DNA from: Annulohypoxylon bovei var. microspora
Lineage: Eukaryota; Ascomycota; Sordariomycetes; Xylariales; Hypoxylaceae
DNA length: 64,000 bases
Assembly (NCBI GenBank): GCA_022836615.1
Contig: MU405253.1
Location: forward strand, 1-64,000
Direction: 5' to 3'
The notes beneath the pieces were generated by a model, which worked only from the letters and a program-made list of their open reading frames with translations, was not told where the DNA came from and did no database searches. Of this stretch, positions 1 through 11,483 are shown piece by piece. The stretch's first letter is position 1. The number at the start of each line of letters is the position of its first letter. A program made the position numbers and the translations under genes.

Positions 1-253
1 GATTTATGGACCGGTGGGTTTTTTAAATTTGGTTGTATATGAAGCTATTTTTAGTAAATTGTAGCAATTGTAGCACTGCACCGGTCAATGGGATATCCCT
101 AGAAACATCCCCCTTCATACGCTCGTTCATTTAAAACCCTCTCTAACCCTCTTTCACAACCTTAAAAAATTCCTTTGCAAAGCCACACAGATTCTGGGAA
201 GCTAAAAGACAAAGGGATAGTAAGATTCAACAGATTTAACCGAAACAGTAGAA
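1..253. other. Left-edge intergenic sequence
   Basis: AT-rich with a CT-rich tract at about 125-175. No gene visible; probably the promoter of the orphan ORF at 254 if that gene is real. Confidence 0.5.
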
Positions 254-712
254 ATGGCTAACCAATTGCCTATGTACGCCCTTTTGGCCCAAACCTTCCA
301 GGCAGGTCCTGCGGAATATGAAAACTGGCCTACCATTTTGGAGGTACTTAGTCGGGGATGGCGCGGGCTCGTGGGAGTGGAAGAAGAAACCAAGCCTGAT
401 CAACAGCCCGATCAACAGCCCGATCAAAAATCCGATCAGCCTCCTCCTGAGCCAAGTATGGACGATATTTACAAGATGACTGCACAGGGAGTCTTTGATA
501 AACCATTCATATGGGTTATGAGAAACTTCCGGAATTTTTCCCCTTTAACACAACTGCAGTTGAAGTCGTACGGAAGTTTATATTACTCCGAGACGGAAGC
601 CAGCACGTCTACAGGCGAGCTGGAGCAGCCCACTCCGCGACCTCAGGTAACCGCAGCCCGAATTCTCAATATTTCCGACCATCCTGAGGGGCATTCGGGA
701 GCCGACCAATAA
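254..712 (+). CDS. Hypothetical protein, 152 aa, with a short Asp-Gln-Pro repeat
   Basis: An ATG-started single-exon reading frame of 152 codons ending in TAA. I do not recognise the family. The middle (about residues 48-66) is a low-complexity Asp-Gln-Pro repeat leading into a Pro-rich stretch, and the rest looks globular with several aromatic residues. There is no clear signal peptide or membrane segment. The upstream 250 bases are AT-rich with a CT-rich tract at about 120-170, typical of a fungal promoter or leader. The opposite strand also has overlapping open frames of 63 codons, so coding is not certain. It could be a genuine orphan gene or a chance frame. Confidence 0.35.
   Translation: MANQLPMYALLAQTFQAGPAEYENWPTILEVLSRGWRGLVGVEEETKPDQQPDQQPDQKSDQPPPEPSMDDIYKMTAQGVFDKPFIWVMRNFRNFSPLTQLQLKSYGSLYYSETEASTSTGELEQPTPRPQVTAARILNISDHPEGHSGADQ
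398..439 (+). repeat. Imperfect 12-bp tandem repeat inside the orphan ORF
   Basis: Four degenerate copies of a CCCGATCAACAG-like unit in tandem, in phase with the codons, giving the Asp-Gln-x-Pro repeats. A 12-bp period keeps the frame open, which mildly favours real coding. Confidence 0.6.
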
Positions 713-987
713 AGGATATCGATGAGCGCCTATATCTTACAGTTATAGTAGTGGGTGTTAGAGATAGCGAATATTTAGAGTCGAAATATAACAGACGTAA
801 GGCTTACACACTGGTTTAAGTATTTTACAGATGTCGTGTTGGAAATTGCTCCGTAACAACAAGGAGAATTTATACTTTTCCAACTCCTTTGTACTTTTAG
901 ATCGACTCCCCGAAACAACAATATAGATGTTTTAGGCTTGTTTCTTCCCTCTTGTCACTGTAAAATGCAGGCTGTACATGTTTTTTT

Positions 988-2402
988 TTAATTCGTTAAA
1001 TCAGATTCTGGAGTACTTATCTTCTCTGTCTCACTTTCCCGCTTATTCGCTTCTCCTTTCTCTTTTTCTTCTTTCTCAATTTTGTCTCGATAATCTTTCC
1101 ACCGCTTTTTCTCCGCATCATTCAACTCTCCCGTGAAGAACATAGGCAGCATGCCCCTGCCCAAGCGAGGATACCGCTCCTCAACCGTGAACAGCACATC
1201 CATGACTCTCGGCTTGCCGATCACCTCCACAAACTCTAAGGGCATCCCAAACGCTTCCGGTGAGCGGCTCGCCCCAGCAACATATGCGTTCTGGATGATT
1301 CCAAGCCCGCCGACGGCGAGGAGGAACCACGTGTTCTGCGAGATCCCCGAAGCCGCGATCAAGAGGAGAATCCAGAGCACAGCCAAAACAATAACAATCA
1401 ACCTCGTCAAATGCGAGGTAAGCGCGCCTCCATCCACAGCAGCAAGATCCTCAAGATCCAAACCAACACCCGCTCCCTCAATCACTATCGCATACTGACT
1501 GCCGTTCCCCTTCGTCAACACGAACGTCTTATCCGCGTCCTCGCGGCAAGCCCACTTCTCCTTCGACCACTGGGGGATCGCCCCCGACACGAACGACAAC
1601 GCCGTACCCGCCGCCGTCACCAGGAGAATGCTCCAGTCGCCGTATAAACCGCACGGTATAGCAGCAACCCCGAGCTGCAAAACGCACGTGAGGAACCCGG
1701 CGATATACGGGGCGTCGTACCCCGGGTAGCGCTTGCGCGCCTTCCTCGCGCGGTACACGGCGACGCAGAGCCCGGCCTTGGGCGGCCGCTCCGGATCCGG
1801 CTTGCCCCGCTCCCGCGCGCGGCGCTTGCTGTCGTCCCAGCTTTGGCGGATGATCTCCTTGACGCACGCGCGCACTGGATTCTGAACAGCAGCAGCAGCA
1901 GCAGCAGTGCCGTTTATCTCTTCTCTGTTGCCATAGCTGGGTTTGGCGTCCTGGGCCCGCGGCTGCCTGTCCATCCAGCTCTCGAAGTCGCGCACGACGC
2001 GGCCGACGACCCAGCTGTAGTTGTCGCGCACGAAGCCGTTGCGCCCGTTGACGACCTTGCACGGGAAGTCGGCGGCGGGCATCAGCTTGTTCTCGCCGAC
2101 CGCGGACACGACCGCGGTTACGGCGTAGGCGACCCAGCCTAAGCGGACAGTAGGATCAGGATCAGTCGAGCGGGAGGAGGGGGGAGGTTGGGCAGGCACG
2201 CACCGAATGAGAAGGCGACGGGCGTGACGCGCGACCCGACCAGCTGCGCCAGCGCGCGGGCGACCACGTCGCCGCCGAGGATGAGGAGCACGGAGAACAC
2301 ATCGGTCGGGTTCTTGAACTGGTCCGAGAACTCGACCGAGGGGAAGTCCGGGGCGAAGGCTCGTTGCACGAGTCGTTGCACGAGGCGTAGCACGGGAGCC
2401 AT
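988..2402 (-). CDS. Multi-pass membrane protein of unknown function, 449 aa
   Basis: Two exons on the minus strand: 2402-2204 and 2138-988, joined across a 65-bp intron (GTGCGT...TTAG, phase 1). The joined frame is 449 codons plus stop. Exon 1 (residues 1-66) has a hydrophobic segment (about residues 33-50). Two further hydrophobic pairs lie mid-protein, around the motifs LTCVLQLGVAAIPCG, ILLVTAAGTALSFV, LIVIVLAVLWILLLIA and FLLAVGGLGIIQ. The last about 45 residues are highly charged (KKRWKDYRDKIEKEEKEK and following), suggesting a cytosolic tail. A small CAG repeat encodes an Ala run near 1890-1912. It resembles conserved fungal hypothetical integral membrane proteins; I cannot name a function. 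The ATG at 2402 is chosen because it is the first Met of the open exon. Confidence 0.75.
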
Positions 2403-3453
2403 GGTTCCCAGCCGTGTTTGCCGAGCTAGCTTAGGCCATCGATATAGTTAAGATAGATCTCAGGAGCCAGAATTGGCAGATTGAACGGCAGCCAAATTAC
2501 TCGCATGATTTGAGGAGTCCTCGAGGCTGCTGACGCCATCACCGGACATTGCTAGCCTCGAAAATTGTTCAGCTCATCAGCCTCCATGTCGTAATATTGG
2601 CTCGCTTACACACCCTACATAATCCTTCATCACGGAACCCTGCAGTATATGCGCGGCATATGCCCGATTTTGCTCTTCGGGGTGGTTGGTAAACGGGGGC
2701 GCATGGGCCAATGAGAGGTTGTTTGGTTTTCACCGAAATTTTCACACCTTTTTATTCCAGCCCGTCATCTTTTCTTACAAATTTCGTTGCGGTTAGATTC
2801 TATTACACTGGCGGTACCAACCTGACTCTAATAAATTTGCCCATCGACTTTTTATATGTAATTGATCTGTTTAAGGGTTCTCGTATATCCACAGAAGATT
2901 AAGCTTAACTGAACCTAAATGTGGGGCCGTGAAACTTCATGCGGTCCGTTCCGCGCCTCGGACTTCGAGACTTGATATTTTTGGACATAGGTTTCAAGGA
3001 AAGGAATGTGAGATTGGGAGGGGCAATGCCAATTACTAATATGGTGCGGGGAGTTTGTTATATGACTTACTTAAAAAAGCTTTATTCCATTCCATATTGA
3101 TAATAATTATCAAAGTATACCTACGTACCTATGTACGCATGTACCTATGAGTTTACGGCACCGTTACAGCCACACCTGCAGGTACGAGGGGAAGAAACCC
3201 TAACTCCATGCAGTTGTGGTGCCAGTATAGGAACAAGTCAACAACAAGTAAGTCTTGAAATTTTGAAAAATATGTGATTATATTCTTATTACAATAATTA
3301 TGCTTTTATCTTCATCTCCGCGGCATGTCGCCATTATATGTATATGTCTATGATAGCATGGTATCATTATGTCATGATCGTAACCCCAATTACCCAACCC
3401 ATACCCTTCGTAACACCCTCATAACCAAAACAATCCAAAATTCAAAAAGCACT
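2403..3453. other. Intergenic, no gene seen
   Basis: AT-rich spacer between a minus-strand promoter side (from 2403) and the 3' end of the secreted-protein gene at 3454. The short open frames (for example 2711-2902) have no recognisable content. TA/GTAC-rich microsatellite-like sequence occurs at about 3117-3150. Confidence 0.6.
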
Positions 3454-4084
3454 TTAAGCGACGGCGGTCATCTTGTAAGGCTTCAACGGGATCGTCACTG
3501 GCGTGCACTTGACCTCCCGGTCGGAGTAGATCTGGCCGAGAGTCCAGTTGGGGTTGAGGTGAGTCTCGTCGGTGCAAGCCAGAGTCAGATTGGCAGTGCC
3601 GTAAGCATTAATTGTGGTACTATCAAAACTGTTAGAATACGCTCGATTTATTCGATACAATAATTGTAACTTACGGGTATTGCGGGTCTTCGTCGCTGCA
3701 GGTCCAGGTTTGGTTGACGTTCAAAACTCCGCTCGGCCGGCTGAAGTCAAATGTGGACTTTGTGGTGGAGCCGTCTGGGACGGTGCAGTTGTAAGCCATT
3801 GTGCCGTAGAAGAAGTCCGACAGTTGGTTGCTCGTGCCGCTGCAGACAGCCTTGTACTCGAGAGCAGGGTTTGTCAGGTTGAAGTTCACGTATCCCCACG
3901 AATTTTGGTGAGCGGGTGTTGTGAAAATATATGAGGCGTGGTAGTCGAAGTTCTCAACTTCCCATGCGAAGCTGCCGAAAGAAGCGGCTTGGCAGCCCGG
4001 GTTGCTGTCGCGAGTTTGAAGGCCGACTGGTGCCGCAATTGCCAAAGGCAGAAGGGTGATGAGTGTTGAGACGAAGTTGAACAT
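3454..4084 (-). CDS. Small secreted protein, 191 aa, possible AA1/Alt a 1-like fold
   Basis: Exon 1 is 4084-3675 and exon 2 is 3619-3454, separated by a 55-bp intron (GTAAGT...GATAG, phase 2). The joined product is 191 aa. The first about 18 residues (MFNFVSTLITLLPLAIAA) are a clear signal peptide, followed by a short propeptide-like stretch. The mature part has an even number of cysteines (in the contexts PGCQA, AVCSG, YNCTV, WTCSD, LACTD, VKCTP), several N-glycosylation sequons, and alternating beta-prone stretches. This is compatible with the AA1-like (Alt a 1) beta-barrel family, which I propose from overall character and not from a diagnostic motif. It is probably an extracellular or cell-wall protein or effector candidate. 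Confidence 0.75.
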
Positions 4085-6655
4085 TGTGATTTATCGATTA
4101 TCGGTAGTATTAGATTAGAGATAATATGTGATGTAGGTAAATATGTTAAAGGTGTGTAAGAGTGGTTGATTAAAAGGATTTAAGTTATGTTGTTAGAATT
4201 AGTTCTAATATGTATTGATTGATGATATTCTCAAGTTCCCCTCACTAGGAGGGAGACCATAAACATTTATATAAAAATGGGATATATTCTAAATAGTGGC
4301 CGGATCGTCTCGTGTGGATTAAGATCTGGTGATGAGGTTTGGTTCTAGAAAACGAAAGCGGACTATGTGTGACGTCGGCGGGCGATCTTGGTATGCATTA
4401 GGCCGCCAAGATCTCGTATTCTAGTGAGGGGGCTGTGAAAGCAGCAGCGAGTCATACTGCTAGAAGAGGCTGGAAAAGGAAAAGACGGTCGCGCCATATG
4501 CCGATGGTCGCCTTACTATTAGTGGACCTCGAGTGGTTCTCTTAAGAGTGTTATTGATTTCTATTGGTCAATATTAGAAAGATCTAGCTGAAAATGTGGG
4601 TAAATGGTTGTTCGGCAGTGAGCGATTTGATTTTCGTGTTGCCGTAGTGCCTATTTTTAATTCTCGCTTAAGCACGCTAATCGTACCGGCACTCTGGAAG
4701 AGGGCGGGCCGTTTAACCTTGAGTAACTCAAAACCCTAGATCCCCATCCCTACGACATGGGAATTCTGCACGTCTTGATAGTTCGTGCACCTCGTGCTCC
4801 TAGCTGGGCTGCTTACGCTTCATTGCGCCCAATGATTGGGTTATTTCTTCGTTACTTTCGAGGCTGCGCAGGTAAGGGAATACGACAGTAACGTTACTGC
4901 GCAGAGAGTCTACTACACGTGGAAAATTTTGATTCAACAAGTCTCACTTCTCTCTACCTAATATTTTTCCCAACAGACAAAAGATGTTATAGACGAATCT
5001 TCTAACATTCGATTAGCTGGCTCTATAGAGAATTGAGAAAAACTACCGGGGTTCGCCTGAATCATGTCTCAGTGCCTCTTAGTTGTACATCTTACGACAC
5101 GAAAATTTGAACCCTTTGAACAAACATCTACTCTCGGCGGCACTATCATGCTGTCATTCTTTTATTGCCATCCTTAGTCTTAGAGCTATAGTAGGAATTT
5201 CTAGCTCATCACTATATCGACATGACATCATATCCCTCTTAGTATTCATTTCTAGCTTAATTTCGAAGACCGACCTGCTAACTACTATTTTAGTGATAGA
5301 GAACCCAGGTAGAGAACTACGAAATACTTGGTTGATACAGCAGAAGAATTCAATGGAAAATAGATCTGCTTTAGCCGAGTCAGTAACTAACTTGGTTTGC
5401 TACTAAAGAGCCGATCGCCAACAATATTTGGGTACGTAAGCAAGATACGTATCTAATTATGTTATCGCGATTATCAAAGCCTATTTAGACACCTAGAGGG
5501 TCCCATAATTACTAGGAACTATGGATTAATTTAAATTGGGATCTTTAGAGACGCCCTTGGTCCATCTGTTCCTAAAGCTGGGGAATATCCATATCCCGGA
5601 ACTTCGAAATCTTCCAAGACCGTTGATACTAGGAAGCCCCGGCTGCGGTAAGCGGCGCCTCAACTCACCGTACGGGACGCCACTTACGCCTTTTTATAGC
5701 TACCTAGTCTTTATATGGTTTATTTATTTGTCTCGGCCCTTACTTCTTATATTACAATGTTCCGAAGTATCCGGACCGAGAGCTTTATTAGCTCTGTGTC
5801 ACGAAGACACGTCATGCCGAATATATAGTAATTGGGATAAGCTGACCACGTACGGCATTCTGGTTATATGTGGTGATTGAAGTAGTTCACAATTTCGTTA
5901 AGCCTACGCTCGAAGGAATTTCTATCCTGTCTTCTTACTAGTTAGGCCGAATAATAATCGCGATACGCTTTTCCTTGCTATCCCTCTGAGGTGACGATAT
6001 TTGAACTCTGTCTTCAATAGCTTTAACCCTACAATACTTAGCCTTGATTCCTCGGATTTTGACTTTGCGGATACTTCAACTTGCTGTCGATAAAACTTCT
6101 CGGTAGGAGACCTACCAACAAGATGACATCGACCGGCATTGCGCCCATTGGTGTTGCCAGATCAACCAATACTTGTACCCATCTCCAACCACAAATAAGA
6201 AGGTGAAAAGAACATTGACAATCTATCTATTGACCGCCAATAGAATCATGGGATGTCGTTCAATTTCAGAAATTAAGATCGCCTTACTGAGGCTGAAACG
6301 CGGTGAAGCAATAATTACATAATCATGCATTTAAAAGGTTATTGTATGCATATATGCAATTATAAGATCTCTTGCCGCCCCACACCGCCTGACCCGACAA
6401 CGCCGAGTCTCATGAGGCCGAGTCTCGTGCTCTGAACTCTATCCAGTTGCCTATTCGCTATTCGTCATTCGTCATTTCATTTCCATTCCCATTTCTACTC
6501 CCAATTATCATCAACAATACAATATACCATCCCCCAACAACGTCAATCCCGAAGACTAGAAGCGTATTCAACATACATCACGACTCATCAGAAAATATAG
6601 CTCTTATTGCTTTAATCCCATCAATCATTTCGAGAATTGCTTCAAGTCTAGGGGT
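4085..6655. other. AT-rich gene-free tract
   Basis: About 2.5 kb without a convincing gene. The open frames at 5083-5406 and 5536-5880 lack homology signs and sit in low-GC sequence. A fragment at about 4890-4915 resembles the conserved part of the LTR family described at 27810. The final about 200 bases before 6656 are CT-rich and likely the leader/promoter of the PX-SNARE gene. Confidence 0.6.
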
Positions 6656-7747
6656 ATGGCACCACCCGCCGAAATAACCATCCCGACAACATCGCAATAC
6701 CCAGCCGCCGACAATTCGAAGCCATATACGCAGTACAACATCACATTACGCCTTCCTCTGCGAACGTTCGTCGTACAGAAGCGGTACTCCGACTTCGCCA
6801 CGCTACATCAAACCCTCACGTCCTTGGTCGGCGTTCCACCACCCGCCCCCTTACCAGGGAAATCATGGTTTAAGTCGACAGTTTCGTCACCCGAACTAAC
6901 CGAAGACCGCCGTCGCGGCCTGGAGTCCTACCTCCGAGCCATTGCGGAGTCCCCCGACCGACGATGGCGCGACACGCCGGCGTGGCGCACGTTCCTCAAC
7001 CTACCTAGCATGAGCAGCACCGGCAACAGCGCAGCCAGCGTGAGGGCCGGCTACGGCATCTATAACAAAGACGCCGCGAATGCTGCCGCCGCGCAAGACC
7101 CGGGGACGTGGCTGGACCTACATGGCGAGATGAAGAGGGACTTCCAGGAAGCACGGCGGTGTCTGGCGAAGCGGGACAGTGCGACGGACAATTCAGCCGC
7201 CCTGGAAGCCGGTTCGGCCGCCAAGAAAGCGCTGGTTAAGGCCGGGAGCTTAGTGGCGGTCCTCGGCGACGGTTTGAGGGCGATGCAGGATGCGAAAAGG
7301 TTGGGCGAGGGAGAGATTAGGCGTCGGAAGGATCTGCTCGCTGCTGCTCGGGTCGAAAGGGAGGACCTCGAGAAGCTGAGCACGACGGTGTCCGCGGCCG
7401 CGAAAGCGTCTCAGAAAGGCATGCCGTCGGCGGCAGACAAGGCGGCGCTGCTCGGAAACGGGCCTAAAATGGGCAGAAGAGTTCTAGGCGCTCCTCTTCC
7501 CGAATCCGAGCGCACTCGAGAATTAGACAACCAGGGGGTGGTGCAATTACAAAGGCAAATGATGAAGGAGCAAGACCAAGATGTAGAGGAGCTCACGAAG
7601 ATCATCCGGAGGCAGCGCGAGATGGCCGAGGCTATTCACCGCGAGGTCGAGGAGCAGACCGAGATGCTGGACCACGTCAATAACCAAACGGACATCCTCA
7701 GCAGCAAGGTCAACGTCGCCAAGAATCGTACCAAGAAGATCTCGTGA
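6656..7747 (+). CDS. vam7: Vam7-type PX-domain Qc-SNARE (vacuolar morphogenesis)
   Basis: Single exon, 363 aa. The N-terminal about 115 residues form a PX domain, with the canonical RYSDF phosphoinositide-binding motif at residues 43-47 and the proline-rich loop PPPAPLPGKSW downstream. The C-terminal about 65 residues form a SNARE coiled coil (VQLQRQMMKEQDQDVEELTK onward), ending without a transmembrane segment. PX plus SNARE without a membrane anchor is diagnostic of Vam7, which binds PI3P on the vacuole and provides the Qc helix for homotypic vacuole fusion with HOPS. The length fits fungal orthologues (about 350-400 aa). The middle is Ala/Lys-rich and probably helical. Start: the ATG at 6656 directly follows a CT-rich leader. 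Confidence 0.92.
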   Translation: MAPPAEITIPTTSQYPAADNSKPYTQYNITLRLPLRTFVVQKRYSDFATLHQTLTSLVGVPPPAPLPGKSWFKSTVSSPELTEDRRRGLESYLRAIAESPDRRWRDTPAWRTFLNLPSMSSTGNSAASVRAGYGIYNKDAANAAAAQDPGTWLDLHGEMKRDFQEARRCLAKRDSATDNSAALEAGSAAKKALVKAGSLVAVLGDGLRAMQDAKRLGEGEIRRRKDLLAAARVEREDLEKLSTTVSAAAKASQKGMPSAADKAALLGNGPKMGRRVLGAPLPESERTRELDNQGVVQLQRQMMKEQDQDVEELTKIIRRQREMAEAIHREVEEQTEMLDHVNNQTDILSSKVNVAKNRTKKIS

Positions 7748-10053
7748 CTCGACCTTGTCACTGGGATGGTGGTCAAAAGCCTCATACTCTGCGTCGAGGT
7801 TATTATTGGAGTCACCTGGTTAGGTCAGGGCATGTTAGAGTGGACGGCTTGGTGCATCGAATCTTTGCTCCAGCTGACGCAGGTGGATTGAACTTGTTGA
7901 ATATCATTTACGGCATTTGTTTTGCGTTTTGGCCCGCTTGGATTATTGGGGAGCAACAGAACCATGAGTGTATGGTTACTTTTCTCACTCCGTTTGGGTG
8001 GGTTATGCATGGGACGAGCATTGGCTTGGGTTGGTGGAGAACAATTGTACTTCTGTAAACTGTTATCGGTTAAGGCATAAGATACCATTAGAATCAAGAG
8101 ATTGTATACTTGTAAATTCGTGTAATAAAATGTTCTATCGTGTTAGACTTCATGTGACTATAATTACTTGGGGTGATAGTGGTGTCATTAGAAGTCATAT
8201 GGTGACGATGGACTTGTGGGCTTTGTTACATTTTTCCCTTGTCACCAAACCAAACCTACGGTAGTCACATGTCCTCGTATCCTTCTATTGACTCTTAATT
8301 GCTGTCTTCCTGTTAGTGCTCAAGAAATGCGTATTTTCCTGAGTCAGCGAGGCGCATACTTAACTAAGTTATTACCTAATCCACCAGTGTTACTAATACT
8401 TGATGACTAAGTAACCCCCTTTTGAATGCTGACTCATCACAACGTACATAGTAGCCACCGCATAGTTACCAGGTAGGTATAGTTAGCAACATCTAGAGAA
8501 TAATATATTTGATTGATGTAGTATAGAATAAATATTGTTTAAAGATGTTGCCAGGTGAGTAAGGATTAGTAACAAACACTGTGTATGATATATGACTATG
8601 TTGATAATTTATGCCGTGGGATGATTGACCCCTTAAAAGTAATAACTCCTATGTTAGTATACTAAAGTTTGCTATACAAATAACTACCATGTGTGTAGGT
8701 ACCTAACCATCACACACTATACGTCATATACAAACTCGCCAGATTTAATAGTATATTACCTAGAGTGTACGTGGAAAACAGACGTCCTAGACTTACAACT
8801 TGTAAGATGTTGTTGATCTTCACATTTAGCTATATATAAACTTGTAGCCTATTGCAATGTCATATTTCCAGACAGCACCCCTTTACGTATCACTTAGGTA
8901 CCTATAATAAGATTGGTATTTGTCGTTTGAGCGTATCCTCTTAGCTGTAATCATAATGGTTCATCTTTTCCTAGAGTCTCGGGGGTTGGAAGTTCACCTC
9001 ATAGTACAGACCTAACGGGTATGTTAGCAATAACGTTATTACGCAAGGAACTCTACACTCATTACTTTCGTAGGATCACAGCATACTTCTAGGCTAAGCT
9101 TTGTATCTTGGGGCTAGTTACCAAGTCTTCTTCTAACGGACCAAACACCGATTCTCGACAGTTTATTTACAGATAATACGCAGCCTTCCCATGCTCTATC
9201 GAAAATTCATGAGGGAAAAGCCTGCAATCTTGAAGAGACGATCACGTAAAGAACTATATCGAGAAAAGACAAAAAGGTTAATAAGGACACTTGAAACTTA
9301 ATAAGTTACGGTTCGTAGACACCGGCACACGGGCCATAGGCAAACAGTGGCTAAATAACCGTAATGATACGATTGGGGATGAGGTAATCTGCTCAAATTG
9401 ACGGTTGACAACTCTCACCCATGGTGATGTAATAAACTCAGCATGGACACTGAGTCACCTTCCTCTATCCACCTGGGAGGTGCTTGTCGGCCGCTGCCTG
9501 CTGGCAGAGGAGGTGGTCCAAGTTTCTAAACCTCTCGTACTTTTCTATTTAACACCAAGTCCCCGACCTGGATTTCTTACTTTTCTCTTCTTTTTTTCTT
9601 TCTCAACGACAGCCTCTAGTTGACCATACTAGTCAGAATATACTGACTATTTGATCCTTCAACACGCTCTCGATACCCACCATAGTAAGTTCTTCCAGTA
9701 CATCTTCCAGCACATCTTCCAGCCAACACATTTTCCCACATTCAGTCTAATAGCTGGTTACCTTGCTGTCACATTTGCTTCAAGTCTATCTCGGGATCTT
9801 GACCCGTACTTATAAAGATTTTGCATCACATTCACACTTGCATATTCTTTTTCAGTTCTAGAGACTCCGTCTTTTTCCTTGTCACTGACTATCAATCTAA
9901 CAGACGTCATCCGCACCACCTGGATCCTTGGATCCCCCTTAGAACTTCTCACCCCATCGCGCAGGTAAATCAATTCTAATTAATTAAAATATCCATTCCC
10001 AAGCTCTTCTGACACGTGTTATTCAAGGCACGACGGCATCCACTCACACTACA
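7748..10053. other. Intergenic, AT-rich, no gene seen
   Basis: The first about 300 bases are probably the vam7 3' UTR; the open frame there (7744-8058) looks like chance. Positions 8400-9400 are AT-rich with many TA-rich repeats. A degenerate LTR-like fragment lies at 9029-9055. A CT-rich tract at 9540-9610 and the following sequence are probably the promoter/leader of the gene at 10054. Confidence 0.55.
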
Positions 10054-11021
10054 ATGCTTCGTAAGGCGGCGAAGGTCATCGCTAATGACCGCCGCAAACG
10101 CAAGGAGAAGCATCGTCTCCTCCAACGCTGGGTCTACGACAGGTATAAGTCGGGCCCCGTTGGAGGAGAGGATGAAGTCGGCGTCGTCTTGTCAGATGAC
10201 GAGAGTTCGCCTGAGCCTGCGACCACTCCCAGAAACCCGCGAAAGGGCGGGGTTTGGGACGAGAAAGCCTCCTTGGGCGGCTTTAATGGCCTTAAAGGAG
10301 TCACACTCCGAACAATGCTCCGAACCGCCAAGGACTGCTACAAGTTAGCAGCCCACGGCTTCGATCAGATGAGCCTATATGGCCACCTAAGTCATATCTT
10401 GGGGGTCATGAAGGAGCCAGATGCCCCACTGTCCCAGACAATTGTCTGCAGGGCAGTGGTGGTGATGGCACAGCATCAGCAGCATTTCGCGAGGGAGAAC
10501 CTTGCCGCCTGCCTGGCCCGCCTAGCCGTCATGTCCAACTTGCCGGAAGACATGAAGGGGTCCGTCAAGACGTGCCGGAACTGTTTCGACAAGTTCCGTG
10601 CTACATCGACGCCCCCCGTCTCCGACAAGTTGGAGACATGCTATCACGGCCCGTGCGAGTACCATCCAGGTAAGTGATTCCCTAGGCTTCAAGCAAATTG
10701 TGTTTGGTAATATACTAACTCATTGAATTTACAGGTCAGATCCGATCGCATAACGACGCCCTGGATGTCTCCGATGCCAACCTGAAGCTCGGGAGCGATT
10801 TCCTCGCGAGAGGAAACGTCACCCTCCACGAGTTTCAGTTGTGGATCAGCACGTGCTACTGGGACTGTTGCGGAGGAAAGCTTCTGGAGGTCGGGCCCGA
10901 GGCTGCAAAGCGCAGCCAAAGGAAGAGGAGGGATGCTCCCAAGCCTTGGGAGGTCCCCCACGAGTACGACGGGAAGCTGGGCTGCACTAGGCAGGCCCGG
11001 CACCTCGCTATAGAGGTTTAG
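10054..11021 (+). CDS. Unrecognised 300-aa protein with Cys-rich C-terminal half
   Basis: Exon 1 10054-10669 and exon 2 10735-11021 join across a 65-bp intron (GTAAGT...TACTAAC...TTTACAG, phase 1) to give 300 aa. The N-terminus is strongly basic (MLRKAAKVIANDRRKRKEKH), possibly nuclear-targeted. The acidic/Ser-rich linker around residues 45-62 is likely disordered. The centre is helical, and about residues 165-255 contain clustered Cys/His (KTCRNCFDK, ETCYHGPCEYH, STCYWDCCGG) that might bind metal. No known domain is recognised. The clean splice signals and GC-rich coding sequence support a real gene. It lies between the vacuolar SNARE and a decayed gene on the opposite strand. Confidence 0.7.
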
Positions 11022-11483
11022 GGGTAACGCCCTAATTTCTGTTCGTCTCATGGACTCTACGTACCCGGCCCGTCATACCGGGGCAAGAGTGCTTCTTTTC
11101 CCGTCCTTCATTCTACCTAATCAAGTCCTCTTCGAGGAACCTCCGCTACAGGAGGTGAAGAGAGGCACCGGTATTGGAGGTTGTCGAGCTGGGCAAGGAG
11201 GGCCAAAGGGGCCCAGTGATTGGGTTATGATTGGAGTTGGGGTTCGCCGTTTTCTTTTCTTTTTTCTTTTTTTCTAAAGAAATTTACCTACACGACAGTC
11301 TCTAACTACGAACGTCATACGAGTCTCGCCGAGGATTTTACCAATTCCGGCGAAGATCCTGCTAGTCTCGCATACCTGTTACCTGTTCCTCGTGTCCATG
11401 TCTTCCGTTCTATAATATAAACAGCTAAGGATATGATATTCTCATATTTCCTTGGTATAACAATCCAGCTTCGCCTAAGGCAA

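Noticed and set aside
5083..5880. Two open frames of 107 and 114 codons (5083-5406, 5536-5880)
   Set aside because: They lie in AT-rich sequence, have no domain, signal peptide or splice-supported extension, and read like random composition.
7744..8264. Open frames directly after vam7
   Set aside because: Trp/Gly/His-rich chance frames in the 3' flank, overlapping each other on both strands.
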